From: JAJDIA01 sp031555735 | GTDB taxonomy: Bacteria > Bacteroidota > Bacteroidia > Bacteroidales > Tannerellaceae | Direction: 5' to 3' | Assembly: GCA_031555735.1 (NCBI GenBank) | Contig: JAVBUE010000026.1 | Location: 1 to 64,000, forward strand | DNA length: 64,000 nucleotides | Part shown: positions 1-9,019 of the stretch, one piece after another | Layout: each line of letters starts with the position of its first letter | Position numbering within the stretch: the first letter of the stretch is position 1 | The notes under the pieces: generated by a model | Seen by the model: only the letters and a program-made list of their open reading frames with translations | Told to the model about the DNA's origin: nothing | Database searches by the model: none | Program-made: the position numbers and the translations under genes

Positions 1-1881
1 CGGAGAGATGCGGATATCCACATCGCCGTAGCCGGCCTGCGTGATGGTCACCGGATAGGTAAACGTCACACCGTCGCGGGTAGCATATACATTGATCGTA
101 CCCGTGCGCGCTTCCGTATTCTTGTTTTCCGTCAGGCTGAACGTAATGGTGTTGGTAGAGCCTGATACCGCCACGTTCCGGATCCAGGTCTGGTCAGCAA
201 CCGGTTGCAACACACTGATATTCGCGGACGAAGGCGTATAGTGGATCGTACCTGTCGATTCGATATAAGGCATGCTGATCGAAGGATTGGTGATCGTTAT
301 GGCCGGATCGCCCAAGCCTGCCTGTACCACGGTGAAAGATTTCACGATCGTACGCGTACCATATTTAAAGGTAAGGATCACCGTTGCTGTGCGCGCTTCG
401 TTGCCGGTATTGTTGGAAGCAACCACTTTCACCCGTGAGGTGACGGCATCGTCGGCGGTGTTCGCTCCTTGCACCAGGGAGACTTTCAACCAGCTGTTTT
501 CCGGCGCCATCACATTCTCAATCCCTTCGGCCACGGCCACCGTCACACTTGAATAGCGTGTCTGGGCAATCACGGTCGCGAGATATTCGGTAGTATTGCT
601 GATGGTTGCAGGCAACGTAAGCTGAGCCGGGGTAATCGTAATGACAGCTTCACCCAATCCGTTCTGGTTGACCGTGATCGGATACACCATGCATTCATCG
701 CCGAGGATAGCCGACAGGGTAACCGTACCCGTACGTGATTCTTCCGCCTGGTTGGCTTTCACACGGAACGTGATCGTTTTCAGTGAAGTATTCACCTTCA
801 CATCTTCGATCCAGCTCGGGAAATCGCTCACGGCATCCAACTTGATACCGGAAGTAGCCGGTACATACCCTACAGTGATATCATTCACATGCTGGTCAAC
901 GGAAACAACGTCGCGGAACAATGTCACCACCGGTGAGCCAAGGCCAGCCTGGACTACCAGTATCTGTGTGGTAACCGCTTCGCCATCCACATCGCCTGTG
1001 ATATTGACAATACAGTTGCGTGCCTCGTTGGCTTCATTGTTCGACAAGGTGGTGATCTTCACGAATTTGAATCCGTTGACTTCCTGGATCTCACCCTTAC
1101 ACCAGCTGAAATCGGATGTCACATGCAACGTTCCGGTAATGTTGGTGATCACAGGGATCACGTGTGTATTTTCTTTGATGGTAACCGCATCCTGCTTGAA
1201 GCTGACGGCTTCCTGTCCGAGGTGGATCACCGGCATACGGCGGCTCAACTGATGGACCGTGAACTGTGCCAGCAATACTTCGGAATCGTTCTTCATCGCC
1301 AGCGTGACAACGGCCGAACGGGCGATGCTATGACTTACATTTTCGGCGACAGCCACCTTGACGGTTCCGTTGCCTTTTCCCGTTTTCACCGAAGGAACAG
1401 CCCATGCGGCGGAGCTGGTCACGGTGTATTCGATGTTCGGAGACGCCGCCACGGCAAACGCTACGGTTTCGCCCATATTACCGACGGTGATTTCACCCGG
1501 TGTAATGGTCAACGAACAGTTTTCAGCCGATTGTGAAACCAGGATGGTGGTGGTGGCCATGTTGCGTCCGCGTGTGGACAGCGTGATGGTGGCCGAACGC
1601 TTGGAATCGGAAGCGCACTCATCCACGATCACATCGAGATCTGTGGAAAAGCGGCCGCTTGTACGCGACAAACGACACCAGTCTGCATTGCTGGTTGCCG
1701 TCCATTCCGAGTTTGTGACTACGGAGATCAGTGTACTGCTCCGTTCATATCCCACCTCGATCAGGTTCTGGGATACAGCAATTGCAGGGGGATCGTCTTC
1801 GTTACACCCCGTCACAATCACAAGAGTTAAGAACATCAGCAAAAGAGTGGTCCATCTTTTGCGGAAAAGTAATTGATACAT
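1..1881 (-). CDS. BACON-repeat surface lipoprotein, 3' end outside window
   Basis: Open reading frame read on the minus strand from ATG at 1881 to the left edge without a stop (627 codons seen; C-terminus missing). The N-terminus is a lipoprotein signal: basic residues, a hydrophobic stretch and the lipobox VTGC with Cys26. After it come at least five or six immunoglobulin-like repeats of about 95-113 residues. Boundaries are marked by recurring strands ending in Q-(A/N)-G-(L/Y)-G, for example VVQAGLGSPV (plus strand near 935-960), VNQNGLGEAV (near 645-675), VVQAGLGDPA (near 305-330) and ITQAGYGDVD (near 11-48). The first repeat has the typical BACON features TNSEWTATSNADWC. BACON domains occur in Bacteroidetes surface lipoproteins, often with glycosidases or mucin/glycan binding. 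A catalytic domain could lie in the missing part. No TAnnTTTG promoter was found close upstream. Confidence 0.85.
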   Translation of the reverse strand, partial: MYQLLFRKRWTTLLLMFLTLVIVTGCNEDDPPAIAVSQNLIEVGYERSSTLISVVTNSEWTATSNADWCRLSRTSGRFSTDLDVIVDECASDSKRSATITLSTRGRNMATTTILVSQSAENCSLTITPGEITVGNMGETVAFAVAASPNIEYTVTSSAAWAVPSVKTGKGNGTVKVAVAENVSHSIARSAVVTLAMKNDSEVLLAQFTVHQLSRRMPVIHLGQEAVSFKQDAVTIKENTHVIPVITNITGTLHVTSDFSWCKGEIQEVNGFKFVKITTLSNNEANEARNCIVNITGDVDGEAVTTQILVVQAGLGSPVVTLFRDVVSVDQHVNDITVGYVPATSGIKLDAVSDFPSWIEDVKVNTSLKTITFRVKANQAEESRTGTVTLSAILGDECMVYPITVNQNGLGEAVITITPAQLTLPATISNTTEYLATVIAQTRYSSVTVAVAEGIENVMAPENSWLKVSLVQGANTADDAVTSRVKVVASNNTGNEARTATVILTFKYGTRTIVKSFTVVQAGLGDPAITITNPSISMPYIESTGTIHYTPSSANISVLQPVADQTWIRNVAVSGSTNTITFSLTENKNTEARTGTINVYATRDGVTFTYPVTITQAGYGDVDIRISP

Positions 1882-2395
1882 AATGTGTTGTTTTTAAAAT
1901 ATAAACTATTAATCTGTTGTTTGTTTCTTTAATCAGGTGTGGATGCCACTGGCGCATACGCGCATACATCAGGTAGCAGGGTTAACAAACACATAATCCC
2001 CCTACCCCTCCCCTGGCGGGCGGAAAGGTGGATTTGTTCTGCGCATGTGCCATACATGTAGCTTTTCGTGAAAATTATACATCTGCTCTTTTTTTTCGGT
2101 ATATATCAGTTCTGACTTATGCTATACTTATCAGTCGAATTATAGCACAAGCCTTGACGTTTAGTATTCTTGTGCTAATTAACAACCAAGTCGGGAAAAA
2201 GATCGCCCGAAACGGACTTTTTATTTGCCGAAACAGATATTTCGGCCTTTTTGGGACACTTTTTGATGAACTGAAACAGTCGTTTTTACGATTTGTTAAG
2301 TTGCAGAATGTAAAATAAAAGGGATAACAGAAAAAAAGGGGGCAGGTAAACGAAAAGATAGCAGCATTCTAATCTGCATGTAGGTGCTGTTCCAA

Positions 2396-2659
2396 GAACG
2401 TCTGGATGTTGCATGATCAACATCCAGACGTTGTTGACACGAGATGTAGATGAAGATTTATCAACATCCGGATGTTAGAAAAACGCCTGAAAGTTGTCGG
2501 CGCAACTCCCGGATGTGATTAGCGCAAATTCTTATGCACTGATAAATAGGCTATTAGATGTCGGAAACTACCATAGGTGAACGTTTCATCAAACATAGGT
2601 GGATGTTCAAACAAACATAGGTGACAGATTGAACAGCCACCTATGATTGATTTGCCTTC
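2396..2659. repeat. degenerate array of 22-bp-period units
   Basis: The left part (2396-2483) contains a perfect 15-bp inverted repeat, AACGTCTGGATGTTG at 2397-2411 and its complement at 2418-2432. A related palindrome, CAACATCCGGATGTT, starts at 2462, exactly 44 bp after CAACATCC at 2418. The right part (2572-2659) has CATAGGTG at 2572, 2594 and 2616 and its inverse CACCTATG at 2638, an exact 22-bp period over four units. In the middle, GCGCAA recurs at 2500 and 2522, again 22 bp apart. 264 bp equals twelve units, but the middle is too diverged to be sure that it belongs. Confidence 0.7.
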
Positions 2660-2663
2660 CAAT

Positions 2664-2707
2664 GCCGGATTTTTGTGACATGAAAAATCCGGCTGATGTC
2701 ACAAAAA
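2664..2707. repeat. two mutually exclusive inverted repeats
   Basis: GCCGGATTTTT (2664-2674) pairs perfectly with AAAAATCCGGC (2683-2693), 11 bp with an 8-base loop. TTTTTGTGACAT (2670-2681) pairs perfectly with ATGTCACAAAAA (2696-2707), 12 bp. The two stems share bases 2670-2674, and the second would also enclose part of the first, so only one can form at a time. GTGACAT occurs twice more in tandem at 2727-2740. Confidence 0.8.
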
Positions 2708-2726
2708 AGCCTGCATGGAAGCGGGC
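2703..2726 (-). terminator. rho-independent terminator of purL
   Basis: Read on the minus strand, GCCCGC-TTCCAT-GCAGGC forms a six-pair stem with one mismatch (2726-2709), followed at once by six T (2708-2703). It lies 49 bp past the purL stop codon. Confidence 0.65.
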
Positions 2727-2774
2727 GTGACATGTGACATCACAAAAGGGAAAAGTCCGTACTGAATCCGCGGA

Positions 2775-5700
2775 TTATTTCAGCGCTTCAATCCACTTCC
2801 GGGCATTCACGAAGGCTTCGATCCAGGGGGTCACTTCATCCGTTTGCACACGGTCTTCCGGATAATAGCCGCACTGCCAGGGGAACAGGGCACGTTCCGG
2901 GTGGGGCATCATCGACAGGTGGCGTCCGTCGGCCGAACAAACACCGGCGACAGCCCACGGCGAACCGTTCGGATTGGCGGGATAGCCTTCATAATTGTAT
3001 TTGGCGATCACATGGTAAGCCTTTTCTTCATACGGGAACGAGAACTTGCCTTCTCCGTGGGCTACCCAGGCTCCTATTTTCGCGCCGCTCAACGAGCCGA
3101 ACATCACCGAATGGTTCTTCGGCACCTCCAGCGTTACAAATTCAGACTCGAACTTATGTGAATCGTTATGCAACAGCTTATGCTTCTTCTCATGCTCCGG
3201 ATATTGCAACTCCAACTCGCCCATCAACTGGCAGCCGTTACAGATACCCATACTCAGCGTATCCTGGCGGGCATAGAAATTACCGATCGCTTTTTTCGCC
3301 TTATCGTTGTATAGGATACCGCCCGCCCATCCTTTGGCTGAGCCCAGCACGTCGGAGTTCGAGAACCCGCCGACAAAGAGGATAAAGTTCACATCTTCCA
3401 GCGTTTCACGCCCCGTAGCCAGGTCGGTCATGTGCACATCCTTCACGTCGAAACCCGCCAGATATAAGGCATATGCCGATTCGCGTTCGCATTGCGAGCC
3501 TTTCTCGCGGATCACCGCCGCCCTGATACCCGATGGTCGCCGGCTTCCGGCCGTCAACCCGTAGGCAGACAACTTACCCGTGAAATGCTTCGGATACCTG
3601 AATTCCAACGGCTGCATCTTATAATTCTCAAACCGGTTGCCGGCACACACGCTTCCGCTCTGGCGGATATCCAACTGATAGGAGGACTTGTACCATACAT
3701 CCCGCATATAATCGATGCCGAAATGGTACTGTACCCCATCCTTCGATACCAGGATGTGGCGTTCATCCGTCGGTTTCGCCACTACGGCAAAGCCCACGCC
3801 GGCATCTTCCATCAACTTTTCAAATGCTTTCTTATCCTTTACCTGTACCAGGATACCCGGATTCTCGGCAAACAGGATTTTCACGATATCTGTTTCAGCC
3901 AGTTTGTCGAGGTTCACTTCCAGCCCTCCTTCCATATTGGCGAAACACATTTCCAGCAAAGCCGTAATCATACCGCCCGCCGAAATATCATGCCCTGCCA
4001 GGATCAAGCGCTTTTCAATGGCTTCCTGTATGGCGTTGAAGGCATCCCGGAAATAGTCCGCGTCCTGAACGGTCGGTACTACGTCGCCCAACTTGTTTAA
4101 TGCCTGCGCAAAGGCTGAACCACCCAGTTTGAAGGTGTCGAACGAGAAATCGATGTAGTAAACACTGGTGTTTTTTTCTTTAGACAATACTGGTGAGACG
4201 ATCTTCCGCACGTCACTCACTTCGGCGCCTGCCGAAATGATCACCGTTCCCGGAGAGATCACCTTCTCATTGCCATATTTCTGTGTCATCGACAGCGAGT
4301 CTTTACCGGTAGGGATATTGATCCCCAGTTCGCAGGCAAAATCGGAAGCCGCCTGCACGGCTTTATACAAACGGGCGTCTTCGCCTTCGTTACGGCACGG
4401 CCACATCCAGTTGGCGCTTAACGACACGCCTTCCAGTTGATCCGTGAGCGGAGCAAACACGATATTTGTCAGTGATTCGGCAATGGCCAATACCGATCCT
4501 GCAGCCGGATCAATCATCGCCGCCTGGGGCGCATGGCCGATGGAGGTAGCGATACCCGCCTTTCCCCGGTAGTCGAGGGCTACGGCGCCGAGGTCGCTTA
4601 ACGGCAACTGCAACTCGCCCTGGCATTGTTGACGGGCAACCTTACCCGTTACCGAGCGGTCCACTTTATTAGTCAGCCAGTCTTTACAGGCTACGGCTTC
4701 CAGTTGGAGTACGTTCTCCAGGTATTGGTGCAGGTTTGATTCCTTGTAAACGACCGGTTGGTAGGTTTCATTCAGCGCCCGGTCTGTCATCACCGTCTTC
4801 GGTGGTTTCCCGAACATATAGTCGAGGCGGAGGTCGATCGGCTTCTTTCCGTCCGCCTGTTCAAATACCAGCTTCATGTCGTTGGTCGTCTCGCCAACCA
4901 CATACATCGGCGCCCGTTCACGTTCGGCGATCCGCCGTACGCGTTCCACATCTTCTTCCTTCATCAGCAGGCCCATGCGTTCCTGGCTTTCGTTGCCGAT
5001 GATCTCTTTCGCGGAGAGTGTCGGATCACCGATGGGCAACTGGCCCATATCAATATGTCCGCCTGTTGCTTCGATCAATTCAGACAGGCAGTTCAGGTGT
5101 CCGCCGGCGCCGTGGTCGTGGATAGACACGATCGGGTTCTCCTCCGACTCGGCAATCGCACGGATTACGTTGGCGGCACGCTTCTGCATCTCGGGGTTGG
5201 CACGTTGTACGGCATTCAATTCGATTCCGCTGGTATATAAGCCGGTGTCAACAGACGACACAGCACCGCCGCCCATCCCGATCCGGTAGTTGTCGCCACC
5301 GATCACCACGACCTTTTCACCCGGTTGGGGATCGCCTTTCAACGCATCCCGGCGGTTGGCATAACCTACGCCGCCTGCCAGCATGATCACCTTGTCGTAG
5401 GCGTATTTCTTCTCGTTTTCGGCATGTTCGAACGTCAGCAGCGAACCACAGATCAGCGGTTGCCCGAACTTATTCCCGAAGTCGGACGCCCCGTTAGACG
5501 CCTTGACCAGGATCTGTTCCGGCGTTTGGTATAACCATTTGCGGGGATCGAGTATCTGCTCCCAGGCACGGGCGCCATCCGTTCGCGGGTACGAAGTCAT
5601 ATATACGGCCGTTCCCGCAATCGGCAGCGAAGCTTTTCCTCCACCCAGACGGTCGCGGATCTCACCGCCCGTACCGGTAGAAGCGCCGTTGAACGGTTCC

Positions 5701-6464
5701 ACGGTGGTGGGGAAGTTATGCGTTTCCGCTTTCAATGAGATCACCGTATCGATCTCCTTCACGGCAAAGAAGTCCGGTTTGTCGCCCGACAGCGGAGCAA
5801 ACTGTTCCATCTTCGGTCCGGCATTGAAGGCTACATTATCTTTATAGGCGGATACCAGTTTGTTCGGATTCTCTTCCGATGTCTTTTTGATCAGTTTGAA
5901 GAGCGAGCTTTCCTGCTCCACCCCGTCGATCACGAATGATCCGTTGAATATCTTATGGCGGCAATGTTCCGAGTTGACCTGTGCAAAGCCATAGACTTCG
6001 CTGTCTGTGAGTTTTCGTCCCAGCTTGCCGCTTACCTCGTTCAGGTAGGCCACTTCGTCGTCGCTCAGCGCCAGTCCTTCTTGTTGGTTATATGCTGAAA
6101 TATCATCGATACAGACAATCAGATCCGGTTGTTTGTTGATCGTAAACAGTCCCTGGTTCAGTCCGTTGTAAATACGCTGTAACATCGGGTCGTGCGACGC
6201 ATCTCCCGAAGGCACCGGAAAATACTCTTCAATCCGGCTGATTCCCCGGATACCCATGTTCTGTGTGATTTCCACCGCATTGGTACTCCACGGTGTGATC
6301 ATCTCACGGCGGGGTCCTGCGAACCAACCGTCTATCGCCTCTGTCGCAACGGGTACAGCTTCATTGAACAACCAAACCAACTTCTGAATATCTTCCGGGG
6401 AGAATGTGTGTGCCGCTTCAACCGCCAGCACAGTCTTTGTTGAAGACCTGAAAAATAAGATCAT
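2775..6464 (-). CDS. purL: phosphoribosylformylglycinamidine synthase (large PurL)
   Basis: Fourth step of purine synthesis: FGAR + Gln + ATP to FGAM, in the cytoplasm. At 1229 residues this is the long fused form (N-terminal domain, two PurM-like halves, C-terminal glutaminase) rather than the split PurLQS. Visible marks are VNSEHCRHKIFNG near residue 160, the glycine-rich GGEIRDRLGGG segment and, in the glutaminase domain, the nucleophile Cys1075 in MGICNGCQ with the His1188/Glu1190 pair in MMPHPERA. The length is close to the usual Bacteroidetes form and slightly shorter than in E. coli. It appears monocistronic: promoter element at 6522-6529 (minus), terminator at 2703-2726, divergent from the alpha-galactosidase gene. 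Complete, with no oddities. Confidence 0.97.
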   Translation of the reverse strand: MILFFRSSTKTVLAVEAAHTFSPEDIQKLVWLFNEAVPVATEAIDGWFAGPRREMITPWSTNAVEITQNMGIRGISRIEEYFPVPSGDASHDPMLQRIYNGLNQGLFTINKQPDLIVCIDDISAYNQQEGLALSDDEVAYLNEVSGKLGRKLTDSEVYGFAQVNSEHCRHKIFNGSFVIDGVEQESSLFKLIKKTSEENPNKLVSAYKDNVAFNAGPKMEQFAPLSGDKPDFFAVKEIDTVISLKAETHNFPTTVEPFNGASTGTGGEIRDRLGGGKASLPIAGTAVYMTSYPRTDGARAWEQILDPRKWLYQTPEQILVKASNGASDFGNKFGQPLICGSLLTFEHAENEKKYAYDKVIMLAGGVGYANRRDALKGDPQPGEKVVVIGGDNYRIGMGGGAVSSVDTGLYTSGIELNAVQRANPEMQKRAANVIRAIAESEENPIVSIHDHGAGGHLNCLSELIEATGGHIDMGQLPIGDPTLSAKEIIGNESQERMGLLMKEEDVERVRRIAERERAPMYVVGETTNDMKLVFEQADGKKPIDLRLDYMFGKPPKTVMTDRALNETYQPVVYKESNLHQYLENVLQLEAVACKDWLTNKVDRSVTGKVARQQCQGELQLPLSDLGAVALDYRGKAGIATSIGHAPQAAMIDPAAGSVLAIAESLTNIVFAPLTDQLEGVSLSANWMWPCRNEGEDARLYKAVQAASDFACELGINIPTGKDSLSMTQKYGNEKVISPGTVIISAGAEVSDVRKIVSPVLSKEKNTSVYYIDFSFDTFKLGGSAFAQALNKLGDVVPTVQDADYFRDAFNAIQEAIEKRLILAGHDISAGGMITALLEMCFANMEGGLEVNLDKLAETDIVKILFAENPGILVQVKDKKAFEKLMEDAGVGFAVVAKPTDERHILVSKDGVQYHFGIDYMRDVWYKSSYQLDIRQSGSVCAGNRFENYKMQPLEFRYPKHFTGKLSAYGLTAGSRRPSGIRAAVIREKGSQCERESAYALYLAGFDVKDVHMTDLATGRETLEDVNFILFVGGFSNSDVLGSAKGWAGGILYNDKAKKAIGNFYARQDTLSMGICNGCQLMGELELQYPEHEKKHKLLHNDSHKFESEFVTLEVPKNHSVMFGSLSGAKIGAWVAHGEGKFSFPYEEKAYHVIAKYNYEGYPANPNGSPWAVAGVCSADGRHLSMMPHPERALFPWQCGYYPEDRVQTDEVTPWIEAFVNARKWIEALK

Positions 6465-6521
6465 ATCGCCTGTTTATTTATGATTTTCCGTATCTACCGG
6501 CCATCCGGCCGTTTTCTCCGG

Positions 6522-6529
6522 CAAAGATA
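6522..6529 (-). promoter_or_regulatory. Bacteroidetes -7 element for purL
   Basis: TATCTTTG on the minus strand matches TAnnTTTG. Transcription would start near 6515, giving a leader of about 50 nt before the purL ATG at 6464. It is divergent from the similar element at 6575. Confidence 0.6.
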
Positions 6530-6574
6530 GGTGTTTTTACTTTCGGGAAAGGAAATAACACGATATAAAATACA

Positions 6575-6582
6575 TATCTTTG
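6575..6582 (+). promoter_or_regulatory. Bacteroidetes -7 element for the GH27 gene
   Basis: TATCTTTG matches TAnnTTTG; predicted start near 6589, about 40 nt before the ATG at 6628. No clear -33 TTTG is seen. Confidence 0.6.
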
Positions 6583-6627
6583 CCACTTGCGAAACACAAC
6601 AACTTAAACGCAACTTAATCAATCCGA

Positions 6628-8265
6628 ATGAAAGTGTCCTTTTTGAGAAGAAGTGCATGCGCCTTCCTTTTACCCGTCATCGCCACCCTTTCCCCGGCGC
6701 AAGACAACCGGCAACAGACCCCGCTGATGGGGTGGAGCTCATGGAATACGTTTCGTATCCAAATCAATGAACAACTAATTCAGGAAACAGCCGATTCGAT
6801 GGTCGGCAAAGGGCTGAAAGACGCCGGATATACGTTTGTCAATGTGGACGACGGCTTCTTTGCCGGACGGAATGCCGAAGGAAACCTCCGCAACAACGAT
6901 GCAAAGTTTCCAAACGGCATGAAGGCGGTAGCCGATCATATCCATCGCCTCGGACTCAAAGCCGGGATCTATTCGGATGCCGGGGGAAATACCTGCGGAT
7001 CCATTTGGGATGCGGATACCATCAACGGCACGGGAGTGGGACTTTACGGACATGAAGACCGTGACGCCCGCCTCTACTTCACTACCTGGGGGTATGACTT
7101 CATCAAGATCGATTATTGCGGAGGCGAGTTGCTGGGACTTGACGAACAAACCCAATACACCCGGATCCGGGAAGCGATCCGGCATACCGGACGGAAAGAT
7201 GTACGAATGAACGTCTGCCGCTGGATGTTTCCGGGAACCTGGGTGACGACGCTTGCGGGTTCGTGGCGCATCTCACACGATATACGCAACAACTTCGACG
7301 AAAAATTAGGCGTGCGCGATGTGCTTGAACACAATCTCTACTTGTCGGCTTATGCGTCACCCGGACATTTCAACGATATGGACATGATGCAGGTGGGACG
7401 CGGCATGACCGCCGATGAAGAACGCAGCCATTTCGGCCTATGGTCGATCATGTGCTCGCCGTTGCTGATCGGCTGCGACCTGCGTACAATCCCCCAACAG
7501 ACCCTCGACATTATTACCAACCGCGAAGTAATCGCCCTCAACCAGGACATCCTCGGGCTACAGGCGCAGGTGGTCTCCCGCAGCGGTAAACGCATCGTCC
7601 TCGCCAAGCAGATCGAAAAAGACCAGGGAACGATACGCGCCGTGGCGCTATTCAACGGAGAGCATACCCCCCGCACCCTGCGCATCGACTTCAAAGACAT
7701 CCAGTTAGATGGGAATGTACAGGTACGCGACCTGTGGGAGAAGAAAGACCTTGGCGTTTTCTCCTCCTTTTATGAATTAACCGTCCCTCCTCACGGCACA
7801 GCCATGCTGCGGCTGGAGGGCGAACGGTCGTTCGACCAAACGATTTTTGAAGGTGAAGACGCGTACATGAACGCCTACAACGCGGTGCTCATCGACAAGG
7901 GGACATACAGCAAAGCCCGTTTTACCCCGTTGGAAGGGGCATCGGGCGGTTATGTGCTCAGCGGCCTCGGCGGTATCAACCGGGCAGACAACTGGGCGGA
8001 GTTCCGCCGGGTGTATAGCAGCAAGGGGGGAGGATACAATCTCGTTCTCCATTACTACTCCGCCAACACCACCGCCCTGTCCATCATCGTCAACGGACAG
8101 GAATACCGGCTGACCGGCTTACAAACGGAAAGCGACACCCGTCCGGGCGTCGCTATGCTCAAAAACATCCGTCTCCACAAAGGATACAATACGATCCGTT
8201 TTGCAAATACGCAAGGGGATGCGCCGGTGATCGACCGGTTTGAATTGCAGGCGGTACCGCATTGA
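6628..8265 (+). CDS. secreted GH27 alpha-galactosidase
   Basis: 545 residues. An N-terminal signal peptide (FLRRSACAFLLPVIATLSPAQ) implies export to the periplasm or surface. The GH27 (beta/alpha)8 domain begins with TPLMGWSSWN (31-40). The nucleophile is Asp162 in IKIDYCGG and the acid/base is Asp218 in WRISHDIRNN, by analogy with Asp170 and Asp231 of human alpha-galactosidase A; the conserved GHFNDMDMM segment follows at 246-254. After the C-terminal beta-sheet domain, residues from about 410 on (FEGEDAYMNAYNAV...) form an extra beta-sandwich that looks like a CBM35/CBM6-type carbohydrate-binding module. It should release terminal alpha-galactose from oligosaccharides or glycans. Convergent with the next gene, 9 bp apart; no SusC/SusD pair nearby. 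Confidence 0.92.
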   Translation: MKVSFLRRSACAFLLPVIATLSPAQDNRQQTPLMGWSSWNTFRIQINEQLIQETADSMVGKGLKDAGYTFVNVDDGFFAGRNAEGNLRNNDAKFPNGMKAVADHIHRLGLKAGIYSDAGGNTCGSIWDADTINGTGVGLYGHEDRDARLYFTTWGYDFIKIDYCGGELLGLDEQTQYTRIREAIRHTGRKDVRMNVCRWMFPGTWVTTLAGSWRISHDIRNNFDEKLGVRDVLEHNLYLSAYASPGHFNDMDMMQVGRGMTADEERSHFGLWSIMCSPLLIGCDLRTIPQQTLDIITNREVIALNQDILGLQAQVVSRSGKRIVLAKQIEKDQGTIRAVALFNGEHTPRTLRIDFKDIQLDGNVQVRDLWEKKDLGVFSSFYELTVPPHGTAMLRLEGERSFDQTIFEGEDAYMNAYNAVLIDKGTYSKARFTPLEGASGGYVLSGLGGINRADNWAEFRRVYSSKGGGYNLVLHYYSANTTALSIIVNGQEYRLTGLQTESDTRPGVAMLKNIRLHKGYNTIRFANTQGDAPVIDRFELQAVPH

Positions 8266-8274
8266 AACAGGCGG

Positions 8275-8706
8275 CTACTTCATTCCGAACACCGTTACAT
8301 TTGCACGGCCACGGAGTGCGCCACGGGTATCATACCAGAAATCAATCCGGCGGATGCTGCGTTTGCCTACCCCCCGGAGATCGATGATACGGCTTTCTCC
8401 TCCCTGGGGGATGTCGATGGCGGTGGGTATCTCATCGGGAGCGCCATTGTCGTAGGTCACTTTCAACCGGATCAACCGCAACGGGGCGTCCGTCACTTTA
8501 AACTTGATGCGGCGGAAGTTGTCAAAGGGGCCGGCCACCGCAATACCGTCGTGATCGGCTTTAAACCGGGCTTCTGTCGTCCCGATTACCCGCCACTGTC
8601 CGGGCGCGCCTGCTCTGGGCTGTCGTACTTGTTGAGCTGAGATAGGGAAGGCTATACATGCAAACAGCATGACGATCCCAAGGACTAATAAACGATTCTG
8701 TTTCAT
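8275..8706 (-). CDS. small exported DUF2541-like protein
   Basis: 143 residues from the ATG at 8706, chosen because it directly precedes a signal peptide (MKQNRLLVLGIVMLFACIAF...SAQ); an ATG at 8733 would add nine unlikely residues. The mature part is a single all-beta domain with WRVIGTTEARFKADHDGIAV near its start and RGVGKRSIRRIDFWYDT near its end. This pattern resembles DUF2541, a family of small periplasmic proteins of unknown function. Its promoter is probably the element at 8839-8846, giving a leader of about 125 nt. It sits between two glycosidase genes on the opposite strand, which suggests but does not prove a role in glycan handling. Function unknown. Confidence 0.7.
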   Translation of the reverse strand: MKQNRLLVLGIVMLFACIAFPISAQQVRQPRAGAPGQWRVIGTTEARFKADHDGIAVAGPFDNFRRIKFKVTDAPLRLIRLKVTYDNGAPDEIPTAIDIPQGGESRIIDLRGVGKRSIRRIDFWYDTRGALRGRANVTVFGMK

Positions 8707-8838
8707 ACAAATCAGGAATATATTCGTGTTCAAATTAAGTAGCGGCTGTTAAGTAATAACGGTTTACGCATGGGAATTGTTTCCTCTTTTTCCCCGTTTG
8801 GCGCATGTTTTTCTGTTTACAGTTTGTGTTTGCAATGG

Positions 8839-8846
8839 CAAAGGTA
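8839..8846 (-). promoter_or_regulatory. Bacteroidetes -7 element for the DUF2541-like gene
   Basis: TACCTTTG on the minus strand matches TAnnTTTG, about 130 bp upstream of the ATG at 8706. Confidence 0.5.
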
Positions 8847-8936
8847 AAAATATTGCAACAACACAGATGCAAAAAAAATATAAAAACCAAGGAGCATGAT
8901 GCAGGAACTGACGCTGGGAAATAAGCCTGCACGGAC

Positions 8937-8975
8937 AAAGAAAGTACCAAAAAACACGTTTTTGGTACTTTCTTT
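8937..8975. repeat. 17-bp perfect inverted repeat at a divergent promoter region
   Basis: Left arm 8937-8953 and right arm 8959-8975 are perfect complements (core AAAGTACC/GGTACTTT) with a five-base loop. A T-rich run follows on the plus strand and merges with the TATCTTTG element at 8978-8985. It could be an operator, or a terminator insulating the GH116 promoter from upstream plus-strand transcription. Confidence 0.75.
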
Positions 8976-8977
8976 TT

Positions 8978-8985
8978 TATCTTTG
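8978..8985 (+). promoter_or_regulatory. Bacteroidetes -7 element for the GH116 gene
   Basis: TATCTTTG matches TAnnTTTG, immediately after the 17-bp inverted repeat; predicted start near 8992 and a leader of about 28 nt. Confidence 0.6.
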
Positions 8986-9019
8986 CCTCTCCCTTTATTT
9001 CGAATCTAAATATACAAAC

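Larger units (their letters stand above)
1882..2774. other. 893-bp intergenic region with repeats and hairpins
   Basis: No convincing gene. The region separates purL (3' end at 2775) from the BACON gene (start at 1881), both on the minus strand. 1882-2395 is AT-rich leader without recognisable features. 2396-2659 carries 22-bp-period repeats. 2664-2743 carries overlapping inverted repeats and the purL terminator. The only sizeable reading frame (2028-2318, plus) has no start context, no family resemblance and opposite polarity to its neighbours. Confidence 0.7.

Noticed and set aside
2028..2318. 96-codon plus-strand reading frame in the purL-BACON gap
   Set aside because: No ribosome site, no domain, low-complexity AT-rich composition, and opposite direction to both neighbours.
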